This document shows, one piece after another, positions 43,540-56,499 of a stretch of DNA of 64,000 nt. The translations under genes and the position numbers were made by a program. The stretch spans positions 74,707,169 to 74,771,168 of the forward strand of contig CM043958.1 of assembly GCA_014529385.2 (NCBI GenBank), read 5' to 3'. The notes under the pieces were generated by a model. It worked only from the letters and a program-made list of their open reading frames with translations, ran no database searches and was not told where the DNA came from. Positions within the stretch are counted from its first letter, which is position 1. Each line of letters begins with the position of its first letter. The DNA is from Adiantum capillus-veneris. Taxonomy: Eukaryota; Streptophyta; Polypodiopsida; Polypodiales; Pteridaceae.

Positions 43540-44930
43540 TGTATTTGATACTTAATAGATAGGGTGTGTTGATCCATCCATTGTTGCTCCTATGGTGATC
43601 TTCACTATCCCTCATGTACCTTGGAACTTGAGGCCTATTCTTGTTCCAAAGGCTCATTTGCCAAAACTCATTGAGTTGCTTAATGAAAAGATCAAGATGG
43701 ATATCTTGCAGCCTTCTTCTGCTCCATATTCAAATAGGTGGTTCACAGTTCCGAAGAAAAATGGTTCTTTATGCTTTATTAAGGATATGCAACCTGTGAA
43801 TAAGGTGACAATCACAAATGTGGGTATAGGGCCAGTTGTCGATGAGATTGCAGGAAGGGCAATATATTTCTATGGGAGATTTGTACTCAGGGTATGATCA
43901 ATTCCAACTAGCAATGGAAATCAAGGACCTGACTACCATGAGGACACCTTTGGGCCTTGTAAGGATGTGCAGCTTACCTTAGGGAGCAACTAATTTAGTT
44001 GCACATATGATTAATGGTATGAAAAAGGTCCTACGTGACTTCATACCTCAAACTGCAATGCCTTTCCTTAATGATGTTCCAATCAAAGGATGTGATGTAA
44101 GTGATATAGATGTGGCTCTGATATAGATGTGGCTCGCAAGTATGTGGCAAACCATATCGATGATTGTGATAATATCTTGTCAAGGTTGGAAGTGGTGAAC
44201 CTTACCTTTTCTGGCCAAAAGTCAGTGTTTTGTGTGAATGAAGTTCTTATTGTGGGACATGTGTGCGGGCCATATGGTAGAAGGCCTTGTCTTGCAAAGA
44301 TTGATGTAATTCATAGAATGAACGAGAAATGTATAAATGTCACTAAGGTTCAAAGGTTCTTGGGTGCGTGCGTGTTTTATGTTATCTGGATTCCGCATTA
44401 TGCACATGTGCCAGAACCTTTGTATCAACTTTTGAGAAAGAACCAAAAGTTTCAATGGGAAGAAATTCATACTCATGCCATGAGAAAATTAAAGAAGTTG
44501 TTGCTTATGTCTCCAACTTTGAGGAAAGAAAACTATGAATGTGGAAGATGCATAATTGTGAAGTGGATACTAGCCCCATAGGAATTGGATGGGCGATTGG
44601 GCAAGTCGATCATGGCAAGTGATATGTGGTGAGATTTGGAGCAAAAGTCCTAAGTGCTCATCAATGCAACTATCCACAAGTAAAAAGGGAGTTATGGGGA
44701 GTAGTCACAGCTTTGAAATGTGACAAATAGTATTTGATAGGAGCAAATGTAATAATGGAGACTGATTGTCTACCCCTTCTTGGAATGATCACAAGTTGCT
44801 CAACTCCCGACATTGCTATATTGAGATGGATTGCCTACATAAATTCCTTGAATCCAAAATTTAATCATATTGTAGGGAAAGATAATCCAGTTGCAGATAT
44901 GCTTTCAAGAGGAAGGTATGAAAATGAAGA
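43540..44930 (+). pseudogene. pol: Gypsy element D RT and RNase H
   Basis: RT: IPHVPWNLRPILVPKAHLPK, MDILQPSSAPYSNRWFTVPK, CFIKDMQPVNKVTI, then, after frame changes near 43890, TPLGLV and FLNDVPIKGC (44060-44090), where FxDD would be expected. The RT connection FLGACVFYVIWIPHYAHV follows, then RNase H with YPQVKRELWGVV, METDCLPLLGMI and NPVADMLSRG near 44900. The Asp-to-Asn change at the catalytic doublet and several stops show a dead copy. Confidence 0.8.
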
Positions 44931-44999
44931 AGACATGGTTGTCGAGAGCGATGATGTAGGCACATGGTTCTATAGTATCTCTCATGCCAAGGGTGATCA

Positions 45000-46330
45000 T
45001 GTTTTCCTGTCAAATGCACTTGAGTCATCTACAGAGGACCTATATCAAGGTAACTCGTTGCTCATTGGACACTATCTGAGCACTTTGACAAGGCAAGAAG
45101 GGTGGATTGATAAAGAGTTCAAAAGAATATGGAGAAAGGCCTATGGATACTTTTTGAAAGATGGGTATGTATGGAATCATCCAAAACAAAGAAATGGAAT
45201 GCCGATGAGAGTCATGAATGATAAGGACACTCAAAATGAGCTTATGAAAAAGTTTCATGAGAGTCTTTATGCTAGACATAGAGGTGTATGGGCCACCTTT
45301 ACTAAAATGAAAGAGAGGTATTGGTGGAAAGGTATATATAAAGATGTATCTCACTTTGTGGAGTCATGTGAAACCTGTCAAATGTATTCAAATGTACGTC
45401 ATCGTGATGGGTTGCACCCTACTTACCCATTGGCCATGCATTACAAGTGGATAGTAGATCTGGTTACAATGCCACTGGGCTTATGGAAAATGAAATACAT
45501 AGTGCTTGCATGAGAATACTTAACCAACCAAGTTGAGGGTCATGCTCTAAGAACAAAAAGCACAAAAGGGGTATGTAAGTTCCTCTTGGATGATGTAATT
45601 AGGTGTTATGGTTGTGTTGGGAAAATAACAGCGGACACGGGTGAGTTGGATACTGACAAAACAAGGGAGTTTTTCTCTAGGTTGGGCATTAAACTTGCTC
45701 TCACTACTGCATATAATCCTGAGGGAAATGGTAAATCGGAGCGTGGGCATCGTCCTATCATTAAAGATTTCGCTAAGATGTGCAAAGGTAAAATGGGAGA
45801 GTGGCCTAGTTTATTGCCTTATGCTTTATGGGCTGATCTTAAAACTCATAGCTTAGTTACTGATTATATGGCTTTTGAGTTGATTTATGGTAAAAAACCT
45901 GTAATGCCAATTGAGGATGTAATTCCCACATGGAATGTATTACCTTGGGAAGATGTAATGAGTAGGGAAGACCTTCTTTCTTTGCACATACAACAATTAG
46001 AAAGAAGGCTTGGAGACATTGAGAATGTAGTAGCATGATTGAAAGATGCAAGGCTAAAGAATAAAGACAGATTTGATAAGAGACATAGGCTCAGACCTAA
46101 AGCTATCGAGGAAGGTGATTGGGTTTTGGTGTATGACAGTAGTCTAGAAAACCAACATTCAACAATAAGAAATCTTTGAAAGAGATGGTTTGGTCCTTAT
46201 GTGGTTCAGCATGTACATGGGAATGCAACTTATACCTTGCATGAATTAGATGGGACAAAAATGAAGATTCCCATCGCACGGAAAAGAATCAAGTTATTCA
46301 AAACAAGAGGTGATATAGATCCCTTTGATT
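45000..46330 (+). pseudogene. pol: Gypsy element D integrase
   Basis: HHCC zinc domain: HESLYARHRGVWATFTKMKE and SCETCQMYSN. Catalytic core: YKWIVDLVTMP, TADTGELDTDKTREFFSRLG and NPEGNGKSERGH, containing the D,D,E positions. The C-terminal part has RLRPKAIEEGDWVLVYD, RWFGPYVVQ and ATYTLHELDGT. Stops at 45511, 46036, 46179 and 46333. The polypurine tract at 46513 follows about 180 bp later. Confidence 0.85.
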
Positions 46331-46512
46331 CATAGGAAAGTCAGAATGAAGGCTCTGATGAAAATGTTATGTATGTGGATGATGAACGATAGGATGATGC
46401 ATTAGAATTTGCTGGAAGTGATGATGAGATTGATATGTATGTATGTTGACTTAAATGAAGACTGAACCTGCAAAAGATATCTGTGGCACATGCTGCCGGA
46501 GGATGTGCAGGT

Positions 46513-46525
46513 TTAGAGGGGGTGG
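46513..46525 (+). promoter_or_regulatory. Polypurine tract of element D
   Basis: TTAGAGGGGGTGG lies immediately before the 3' LTR start TGTCATGCC at 46527. Confidence 0.8.
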
Positions 46526-46526
46526 A

Positions 46527-47551
46527 TGTCATGCCATGGAACATGCATAATATAAAAACTAAAATATCTACCTCACTCTCAATGCTTGTGTTATGTGGGA
46601 CCGAGTGCTATAATGTACATAGTGTGATATATGCAAAAATAGATGCCACAGTTGCAGTCGTATACATACCTTGTCGAGCGGGCGAGGCCCTGAACGTGAC
46701 ACTATTGCATGATTTTTTACATAAATATGTGATTATTTTGGTTTAGAAATTTATAAATGTCAAGTGTTTCAAAGTGGCATGCTCGTTTTGTATAGAGAGT
46801 TCAATGCGGGCAATCTCGACCAAAAATGGCAAGTTTTATGCGCAGGCATAAAAGACGTGTCCAAAGTGCTTACCAAGTGGAAAAATTCAGTTCAACATAA
46901 AATTTGAGCCCAATGGTAATTTTCCACAAATTTAGGGATTTTTCCCAGCTCGTTTGGGATTTTTACGGACAAAAGGGGGCATTTTTGGGCAAAAAATGGC
47001 CTTAAAATGGTCAAAAATAGCCTCAAAATAGCTCAAAATTCCACACCAATGATGGTTATGTCATTGCCTAAGTTGTGTGGGAAATTTTAGATCCAAGAAT
47101 GAGATCATTGAGATACATGAGAAAGGAGATACAGCCATTCCTTTACAGGGTTCTAGTACAATCCCGCGCTGCTGCCACTACATGGTTGATGTTGTGAGGC
47201 CTCCAATTACAGTTTCCCCTCCTCAAATAACTACTTGGGCTTCTCCAATGAGGTACTGAAGCTTCCATGAAATGGTCACGATGAAGAATCAAAGCATAAA
47301 TTTAGGGTTTTTAACAGGTCGAATGAGCACTGGATCTATGCAATTGGGAGCGAGGCTACACCTATTCTTCCCACACACAATAATTTTGAGTTGATCTTGG
47401 TTCATTTTCAAAGTGGAGCTTTCATGGATGGATTTTTTTTTATTTTTTTATTTTTTTGGCTTCAAATCATCTATGCCTTGCTTGAATTTGCTACTAATCC
47501 TCACAGTCATAGGCCCAACGCTTTCCTAGTCGCACTGTGGACTTCTTGACA
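46527..47551 (+). repeat. 3' LTR of gypsy element D
   Basis: It begins TGTCATGCCATGGAAC and ends ACTTCTTGACA; 1025 bp. Similar to the copy at 40285-41198 over about 900 bp with many substitutions, so the insertion is old. Confidence 0.85.
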
Positions 47552-48600
47552 ATGCATAGAGTGTTGGGGTGCTAAGTGAGATGTTGGGGGTTATTTACAA
47601 GAAGGTGAGGGGCCTATTTATAGTTTGGAGACCTCTCAGTAATATTATTGAAAATTCTAATTTACAAGCTAACAAATCAAGATTATGATTTTTTTTTAAT
47701 ATCAAAACATTGCGGGCCTTCCTTGTCTGCTTGAGTCATGCATGTGACTATTTATGGATTTTAGCTCAATGAGCACATGGTGTTAAAATAATGAGTATAT
47801 AATTAAAACAATATGAAAGAATTATGGATATAGAAAAAGATATCAGAATCATATGCTATTATTTGGGTGAAAGAGGAAAAGGTATGCAAGTAAATGAAAA
47901 AATATAATAAATGTGAATAAGGCGGTAGAAATCAATCTTTTGTTTTCACAAGGGTGAGGGCGAAAATATGGGGATGATTTGTATAAAAGGAAAATATAAG
48001 GTTAGAGTATGTACACATTGGCAAAAAAATATACTTATGGTGCAAGAGCATGAAAGAAGGCATACATAGGTTTAATAAAACACACACCTAGATATAAATA
48101 TTTAAATAAAATACCAAAATAATCATAAAAAATCCCTATATTTAGGCCATATATACAATGAAATATGTACACCCAAAAAAGGCCATAGTATACTTTTCTT
48201 TTTTATTTTATTTATTTTTTGGTTGAACTAGCCCAGTGACTAATTAATCGAGGGTTTCTAAGGAGATATGGGAAAAGTCCCCTAACTCACACACGCCTAC
48301 GTACAATGAAAGGGTGAGGATAGCCACAATGTTTGAGTGATTTTGATAGGTGAGGCAGCTCATTATGGTGATTTTGGATAGCCAAAAAATGACTATCAGT
48401 ATGATGGAGATCTTCAGCGAGTTCTTGCATAATTTTTGGCAATTTTTGTGGATGGCTTCACAATCTTCTCATTTGAAGAAATGCATCTCCTATTTTTAGA
48501 GATGGTATTCAAAAGATGTAGGAGGAGAGGATCTCCTATTTTTCGAGGTGGTATTTGAAAGATTTAGGGAGAAAAGGATCTATTTGAATCGCTTTAAGTC
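47552..48600. other. AT-rich spacer, nothing recognised
   Basis: No ORF with family features and no clear repeat. Confidence 0.6.
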
Positions 48601-48609
48601 AATATTCAT

Positions 48610-50760
48610 GGTTTGGAAGCGATAGCTATTGGGACATATCATGTCCAAAAATGGCATTGAGATGACTATGTTTGCAATGAAGGCCATTCCATTATATGAA
48701 GTAACCCAAAAATGAGCTACGTTTATATGGACTCCTAAATGTTAAGCCAATTTCCAGTCCCTAAAAGAGGCCATCAACATGAAATCAGTTCTTGCCAACC
48801 AAACTCGGATATTATTTTTCATGTTCATGTAGATGCTTCTGGCATGGAAATGGGAGCTGTTTTGGCCCAGCCCAATAGAAAAACTTATTATCCATTATAC
48901 TTTTCTAGAAGGGTAGAGTATGGGTATATAACCACAAAAAAAGAAGAAATGGGAATGGCATTCAGTGTAGTGCCAGAAAGTTCAAACATTCTCTGTTAGG
49001 GAAGCTATTTCATTTTAATGTCAATCATTAGACTTTACTTTATCTAATTAATAAGGTTTTCATCCAAGGAAGGTTGATTAGATGGATGAGGTTTCTCTTG
49101 GAATTTGGTTTCAAGATCTTTCATAAACCTGGCAAGACTCATTGTATTGCATATTTCCTGTCCAAAAGTATGGAAGGTATCTCATTGAAATCCTTGAGAG
49201 ATAAACCAGTAGATGCTAACTTATTTTAGACGATGACAAATGAGGAACCAGATCTAGAGTGGCAGGAGGTGTATGACTTTTTATAGTATGGTGGATTAAC
49301 TGAATATTGTTCTCAGTCCAATAAGAAGGCTCTTCATACATACTAGGCATTGATGAAGTGTTGAGAAGATGTACATATGCAAACAAGGATGAAAGTAATC
49401 ATTGATGCACACATTTGGTAGTTTTGGAGGACATTTTCTTCTGACATCACTTAATAGAAAATTTTGCGAGTAATGGTGACAGAGTATGATATCAGATGCT
49501 AGAGCTTTTTGCAAAACATGCAAAATTTTCCAGATAATGGGTAGACCCAAAGCAGTAGATATGACACCTCTAACCACCATTCAACCCTTGGGAATATTCA
49601 TGAAGTGGGGTTTAAATTTCATGGGACCTTTCAAGAAATTCAAAACCAAGAAGAACAAGTTTATAATCATGGATACATTCTATGTTAGCAAATGGGTGGA
49701 GGCTAAGGAACTTCCCAATAACACAGCTAAGTCCATAGCCTGGTTCTTGTATGAACATATCATATGTTGATATGGTTGCCTGATGAAGAGAGTTTCAGCA
49801 GATCAAGGGACCCATTTCATAAATAAAATAATTTAGATCTCGATCAAAATATTTTCCATCAAGCATCAAAAGTCCACACCTTATTATACCAAATGCAATG
49901 GACAGTAGCTTGAGAGTAGCAGCAAAACCATCAAGACTACTTTGACTAAGGTTGTGTAGAAGGAACCTTACAACTAGGACGGGAAACTTCATACATCACT
50001 TTGGGCATATAGAACAATGCATAATATTACAAATGGAGTACCTTTCAAAATGGTGTATGGTATAGAAGCTGGTGTACCAATGGAATTCATTGTTCCTAGT
50101 CTTAGATTACAGCTGCTAAGAGTAGCAACAAGACCATCAAGACTATTCTGACTAAGACTATGTAGAAGGAGCCTCACAACTAGGATGAGAAACTTTAGAC
50201 ATCACTTTGTGCATATAGAACATTGCATAAGATTACAATTGGAATACCTTTCAAAATGGTGTATGGTATCAAAGCTAGTGTACGAATGAAATTTGTTGTT
50301 TCTAGTCTTAGATTAGAAATAGAACATGATATGGATTATAACTCAACTTTGAAAAAGAGATTGGATGAGTTACTAAAGCTGGATGAAGTCTTAGATAGAG
50401 AGTAATGTTGGAATAGGAAGTGGTGCAACAACAAAGAAAATACTGGCATGACAACAAATTGAAAGTACGAGAATTCAAAAAAGGATATCTAGTTTGCTAT
50501 ACCAATTGAATCCAGGCCCAGAGAAACCAAGTCTAAAGATAGCATGGTCCAGTTCTTACAAGTTTTATAGGGTGTTCTCCAATGACACAGTCAGATTGAA
50601 GGACTTGTCTGGATTGATGTTGCCTAGGATCTATAATGGGTCAAAAATTAAGGTCTATTATTTAACCCCAACAGAGCTCGAGAACAATTCTCTGAGGTAC
50701 TCGAATCATCTAACTCTGAAAAATCTCCATTGGACCTATTCCTAGTTAAGTATGAAGTGG
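48610..50760 (+). pseudogene. pol: Ty3/gypsy element E: RNase H and integrase remnant
   Basis: The RT end is corrupted. RNase H is clear: FHVHVDASGMEMGAVLAQP, YPLYFSRR and ITTKKEEMGMAFS. Integrase: CKTCKIFQ (zinc Cys pair), MKWGLNFMGPF, WVEAKELPNNTAKSIAWFLY, SADQGTHFINK (second Asp), VPFKMVYGIEA, and a C-terminal SH3-like piece VRLKDLSGLMLPRIYNGSK. A 206-bp tandem duplication (49927-50330) disrupts the frame. Many stops. No LTR could be assigned. Confidence 0.8.
49927..50335. repeat. 206-bp tandem duplication inside the integrase
   Basis: ACCATCAAGACTA begins units at 49927 and 50133. Both include CCTTTCAAAATGGTGTATGG. The unit is not a multiple of three, so it shifts the frame. The copies have diverged by many substitutions. 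Confidence 0.85.
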
Positions 50761-51194
50761 TAAAAATCAACCATATTATTCAAGCAAAGATGAGTTGAAG
50801 GTCACTAGAGTCTAGCCTCAAATGCCAGATATCCAAATGAGGTCTGAAGTAAGTAATTGTAACTGGCAAGGCATTAGTTTGTGTATTTTTTTGGGTATCC
50901 CACTGCTAATCATTATACGAAAGGGCCAATGCATGATCGCCACACCAATAACGACTGTTGTTTTCTTGAGGTGAACAAAGAGTGGAGCATTCATGGATCA
51001 AATAAGAATCACTATTCAATGAGTGGGTGAACTTGAAACCATTCAATCACCTCCTATGCACATAGAGCCTTCTACCACAAAGATTTTCCCTACAACCACT
51101 GCACACTTAAGTGCCCATGTGCATGCTTGGTTTCCATCACCAAGCTCCTCCATTGAGTTTTTATTCTTGACGCAAGCCATTTATTAGAGCTGAG

Positions 51195-52199
51195 AGATGG
51201 GGAAGTGAGGTACCATCTCTTCCAAAGCAATGAAATCTATTTTGGAAGAAGAAAAACATGCAATAGAAGAGATAACACGAGGCTTAGCAAAAGAAAAATC
51301 AGAAACAACAATCTCATCTCAAGCCATAGGAAAGTATTTCTTCAAGGATAGTGAGAGGGAACTACTTAAGAATTGGGGACGAACAGCTAATATAGGCATC
51401 ACGAATCCCAATCAACATGGCCATCGTAGAATAGGTGGTCAAAACATTTAATGCTGATACAATTGTTGTTATGATCAATGGTCAAAATATTTTGTTAGCT
51501 GCTACTACGATCTCTCACATCTTCATACTATCTTTTGACCAAAAAGCCCAACCCTGCACTACTTATGTAATCGATAGTATCTTGAATGAAACACCTAAAT
51601 CCCACAAGAAAAGAAATTTAGGTAGACAAGGGATTCCAATATCAACACTAGAACAGAAATCGGTGTACAAGTTTGTTGTTAAGACAATCATTCTAAAGAA
51701 TAACCTGATTTATTTTTCTGAGAAACTCTTTAGTATGTTACTAGCCACAGAACTGAACAATAAATGCCCCATAAATCCAAAGTCTATTATGAATCACAAT
51801 ATAGTAACACAAAGAGACAAACTAAAAACCCAACAACTCTTCAAAGCATGGTATGTATGGGAATACTTTTACTGGATTACATGCGTATGGAACCATGTAA
51901 ATGTCAAAATTATCAATCTAAGATTAGCACGAGTAGAAGGCTAGAAAATCCAGATGTTGGCCTTGACAGCAACCAAGGAACCCATTGAATCAGCCCAAAC
52001 AACTAAGAAGCACACATTGGACCAAAATGCAGTAGCAACTACTGAAAAGGCTTCTAAAAAACCAAGATTGACAAAAGAAATATGGGATCATCTTAGCACC
52101 AAAACTAAGAAGATATCAAGAACATCTATAGCCATGACTATAGTACTACCAGGTACTACACTTGGGACTAACATTGACTTACAAAAGAGTCTCAAATAG
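51195..52199 (+). pseudogene. Extra ORF downstream of gypsy element E integrase
   Basis: ATG at 51195 or the frame from 51213 gives a Glu/Lys-rich helix (EEEKHAIEEITRGLAKEKSE), then IGKYFFKDSERELLKNWGR. After a frame change near 51430 it reads VKTFNADTIVVMINGQNILL, ATTISHIFILSFDQKAQP, ISTLEQKSVYKFVVKTIILK. A basic Thr/Lys tail (TKEPIESAQTTKKHT; KKPRLTKE) ends at 52197-52199. The block of an F-x-A strand, GQNIxLxxxTISxIFxLxFD, recalls the retroelement-associated plant transposon protein domain (putative gypsy-type). It lies 400 bp after the integrase on the same strand, like the additional ORFs of some plant gypsy lineages. Confidence 0.5.
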
Positions 52200-52385
52200 A
52201 CAACTAAACAATCAAAACATCTAAACAAGCTACCACTAGCATAAGGCACTAGAGACTACCATTGACTTGCAGAAGAGTCTCAATCACAATTGAATAACCA
52301 AAAACAACTAAATAAGCTACCATTGGCACAAGATAGGGCATAATAATCACCACAACGGTAGTAAAATGCTCTATAGATAGGATTC

Positions 52386-52569
52386 ATGTCTTGGAAAATA
52401 ATTGAATGGTGGGTTATTTGTGTCAGGGTAAAGGCAGTTTGCCTCTTACCTTGGTCGGATAAGCTAGAGACGTTCGATCGCCCATTACTTATACGCACCT
52501 TATTCTTTACTAGATATAAGAATAAGGGGCTCTCTCTCACACAGTTGGGCTACTCCACCCACATCCTAT

Positions 52570-52632
<63 letters not shown>

Positions 52633-52647
52633 TCACACACTCACAAC
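52386..52647 (+). repeat. 3' part of a copia-type LTR with a (TC)n tract
   Basis: The region ends ...CACACACTCACAAC immediately before a copia-type primer site. It contains a TATA-like AGATATAAGAATAAGG (52508) and a 58-bp TC tract (52572-52629). The 5' border is not visible and no second copy is in the window. Confidence 0.5.
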
Positions 52648-52661
52648 TGGTATTAGAGTGC
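52648..52661 (+). promoter_or_regulatory. Primer-binding site TGGTATTAGAGTGC (initiator-Met tRNA type)
   Basis: Compared with the usual plant copia site TGGTATCAGAGC, one C has become T and a T is inserted near the end. It is followed by ATGGCCATCATGG, where a copia leader or gag would start, but no gag is recognisable. Confidence 0.65.
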
Positions 52662-52849
52662 ATGGCCATCATGGGGAGCACGATGGCTTTGAGAGCTTCG
52701 AGGTGATAGCTTTCTTTCTCTCGATGGTGGAGAGATCAAGAAAGCTTGGAATCTTTCTGAGAATGAAATGGGAGCTTGTGAGCTCATTTGAGAGTGATGT
52801 GTACTCTTGTGGAAGCTCAAAAAAGAGTGTAGAAGATTGTGTGTAAGCA

Positions 52850-53195
52850 GGGATTTCATAAACTTAATCACGATCTGGTGATTACATAAATAACTATAGT
52901 ATTTACACAAAAAATCATGTGATCACGTTAATTGTTAACGTGACTTTGATTTTGACCAGCAAAAACCTATAGAGCCGGTTAGCCCTCCGGGTTTTTTAAT
53001 TTTCCCTGTGGGGCCCACCGTGCTTTTTTATTTTCCTGACGGGCCCACCGGGTAAATGCAGTAGCCTGGCGGGCCCACCGGGAAAATGAAAATTCCCGGT
53101 GGGAGTAGTTATATATAGTAAATATTGTGCTAACCTTGGTCTTTTAGCTAGGCAAATCCTTGGGGAGTGTATCCGAGTGCCGGGTATTGTCATCT
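52850..53195 (+). repeat. LTR-like repeat with GGGCCCACCGGG motifs, copy 1
   Basis: It holds TGTGATCAC, three GCGGGCCCACCGGG-type units (about 53018-53090) and a TATA box GTTATATATAG (53110). It is related to 58665-59000 in motif order, but clearly diverged. Confidence 0.55.
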
Positions 53196-53199
53196 CCTT

Positions 53200-54060
53200 G
53201 TGAATTGACCTAAGGTTACAGAGTCACAGGTCCTTTTTTTGGGCCGAATGTGATTCTTAATTCGGTAACCACTTCTAAAAAAATTTAGTTTGTTTACCGA
53301 CATAAAGGTATGAAACCAAAACAACTGAAAACTTGGGGAATCATGCTCATTGCGAAGAAGCCATTGGTCCAAATGAGGGCTATAATTGGTTTTAGAAGAT
53401 GAGCATATGTAAATGACGGTCGATAGTCAAGGGTCGGATGTCCTCTACTAGTGTACCAGGCATATAAAGATCCTTGAAGTCTTGCATTTGAGTTGATTTA
53501 CAATATAAGAGCTATAATCCTTGATTGGGTTAAAAAAGCTTTTATATATTGAATTGGTTGCATGGGTGGGCTACAATCCTTCACTGGGTACAAGTTGTCC
53601 CCAATTGGGTGATTATATTGAAGATTTAGTTGCGTTAGTTCATGTATTGGTTTATACAAAGAGTGCATTATGTATTACAATAGATTATTAGTGCATGAAA
53701 TGACAAATCATATATTTTATTGATTTCGTTTGTTTTTTTGTAGCAAATGAAATTAGATGTGTCTTATTGTTTGCAAATCAAAGTGGACATATAGATAATC
53801 ATTATAATAATAATTGCATAGAGAGATTCATATCATTGTTATGGTTATTACGCCATGTATAGACTACATTGCAATGTGTATGGTTGCTCACAATATAGGT
53901 GATCAATATGTGGATTGACTAGCGTGCATTGAAAATCTCATATTGTGCATTATGGTTACTTTCATATTGAATGGTTTTTAAATTATAATATATATTGAAA
54001 ATAAAAAAAATGGTTTCAAAACTAAATATCTTCTTCTTTTCTCTTTAGTTTTAATTTAAA
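53200..54060. other. AT-rich spacer before the hAT gene
   Basis: No gene motif. It could contain the 5' terminal region of the hAT element, but I could not identify a TIR or an 8-bp duplication. Confidence 0.5.
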
Positions 54061-54064
54061 AGCA

Positions 54065-56271
54065 ATGGAGCAAAATGTGGGCACAAGTGGTATGAAGAAG
54101 CCAAAGAATAAAAAAGCTCCTGCAAAGAGTGGGATTATGCTCACAACATATGTGGCTGATATATGGAGTGGCAATGTAAATTTTGTCACACAACAAAATC
54201 TGGCGGTGCACCATGTATTAGGGATTATTTTCTGGGTAGTGCTAAAAACAGTTCTAAAAAATGTGAACATTCTCAAGCACCTGCAGTTGCAAAGCGTTTG
54301 AGAGAAGAGCTCGCCAAAAAGGGTGGCAAGAGACGACAGATATATAGCTCTGTTCCTTCGAATCAAGAGTTCCCAGAGCCAAATAGTAACTCTACAGATC
54401 CTGTAGTGATGCCAACTAACCTTGGCGAACAACCTGTGCAAGAAGAGGAAATTCCGGGCAGTGTTCCTTTTAAACGTCACAATGAAGGTAGACTTTGTCA
54501 AATGCATCAAAAATCATTACATCAAATATTTTGAGTGTAGTCTCTAGAAGAAGCACAAACAACACTCGCCAAAGCAATATTCTTTACTGGAAGTGCTTTG
54601 GTCATGGTAGGGAGTAATCATTGGAAGGCTACTTGGAAGAAAATCAGTGAGTTTGGTCCAGGATTTTCAGCTCCTACTTATCACACGATAAGAAATTTTT
54701 TCTTGGACAAATGTTACATCAAAGTCAAAGAGCGTGTTGGCAAAATAATACTTGGAAATATTTCGCTTTCAGGATGTACAATTGTGAGTGATGGCTGGTC
54801 AAATGTTCAGAGAAGACCGTTGATCAATGTAATGCTGATTTGTCCAAGGGGAGAAATGTTTATAAAGGCGATTGATAGTTGTGGTACAATTAAAAGTGGT
54901 AAATATATTTATGAGGTCTTGATTAATGTAATTAAAGAAATTGGTGTTGAACATGTCCTTCAAGTTGTGATGGACAACGCAAAGAATTGTAAAAATGCTA
55001 GTGAATTAATAAAGAAGTGCTTTCCACACATTTTTGCCAATGGTTGTAATACGCACAGCTTGTACTTGGTGCTGAAAGATTAGTACACTAGAGAAGAAAC
55101 CACGTGGTTCGCCAAAATAATTGATACAGCATGTCAGGTTGTGAAATTTATCTTGAAACGAGAAAAAGTGCTCGATTTGTATAGGATGCGCATGTCAATG
55201 ATGCTGAAACTTCCTGCTGAAACTCGATTCTGCACACATTTTTATACCTTGGAATCACTTCTCTGTAATAAATGTGTTGTGATTGACACATTCAATTGTG
55301 CGGCCTTTTATGAATGGCAGCTTGAGCAGAAAGAAACAGTGAAAGATAAAATTACATGTCTACGTGACAATGTAAACAAGGTTGCTTGGTGGAGGAGTGT
55401 AATGGATGCATACCATGTAATGATTCCCGTTATGTTCGCAATCCACAATCTTGATCAAAGGGCGCCAAACTTGGGCAAAGTGTGGATGACATGGTGGTCA
55501 ATCCAACAGAGTCTTGAAAATTCTGAAGAGCTGAAAGAGTCTGTAATAGAGAAGGAGTGGCGATTACCATTTTCTCGCAAACAGCGGAAAATTTTGGCTA
55601 AGTATTTTCATGCAAGGTGGAAGAGTGCTCATAGTCCACTCCATAGCGTGGCTTACATGCTCGATCCAGAGTATTGCAATTTAGATCTGATGTCCAATAC
55701 AGAGGTGGTCGGCGATTTCTATCACGTGGTCAACACGTTCTACTCCAACATTTAGGACCGAATTGATTGCATCAAAAAAATGAGTGCATTTAGGTTAAAA
55801 GAAGGTCCTTTTGCTAATGATTTTGTACAGCTAATGGCAAAAGAGCAACCTGCATGGAAGTGGTGAATGATGAATGGTGGAGAGCATTACTCTACCTTAT
55901 GTCCTCTTGCAATGAAAGTACTCGCACAATGTGCAGCAAATTCAAGTTTAGAGAGAAACTGGAGTATGTACAAGTATGTTCACAGCACAATTCGCAACAG
56001 ACTATTAGCAGACAAAGCAGAGAAATTAGTGTATATGTATTGCAACGAAAAGATACTGAATCACATCGAAAGTGCGGTCTACGAGGAAGAAATGCCAACC
56101 TGGTTGTATGATTGTCAAAATGAAGATGAAGAAGATTTCAATGTTGGTGTATCTCAATGCATTGTAGACAAAATAGAAGAGAATTTGATAATAGATGTGG
56201 AGGTTGAATTACAAGGAGAACCACAACACTCAGACTTAGAATCAGATAACAACTCAACTGATTCAATATAG
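54065..56271 (+). pseudogene. hAT-family transposase
   Basis: ATG at 54065 starts a basic leader; after one frame change near 54170 a BED-type zinc finger follows (CKFCHTTKSGGAPCIRDYFL). From 54163 to the TAG at 56269 all remaining parts are in one frame, interrupted by TGA 54532, TAG 55081, TAG 55753 and TGA 55864. Signature parts: FSAPTYHTIRNFFLDKCY; CTIVSDGWSNVQRRPLIN (first catalytic Asp, DUF659-type); LQVVMDNAKNCKNA (second Asp); HARWKSAHSPLHSVAYMLDP; and the hAT dimerisation region AANSSLERNWSMYKYVHS. An acidic tail ends the protein (about 735 codons, normal for the family). With so few lesions this is among the best-preserved transposase genes in the window. TIRs not identified. Confidence 0.9.
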
Positions 56272-56499
56272 CTTGAGAGTAGAATGAGTAAATGTCAAAA
56301 ACCATTGTAGAAGACCTTGTATTCAAATGTGTTTTGAGTAATTACAATGCTTCATATTCTCGATAGTACATAGTTTGTCGCGATATTACATAGTTTGTCG
56401 ATCTCAATTGTGCTGCCCTAAAGCAACATCTTGCTCATCAAATAGATTTCTAATTGTGCTAGGGGTATCTGGGCGTGCTTGCTTGAATTTATAGTCGTT

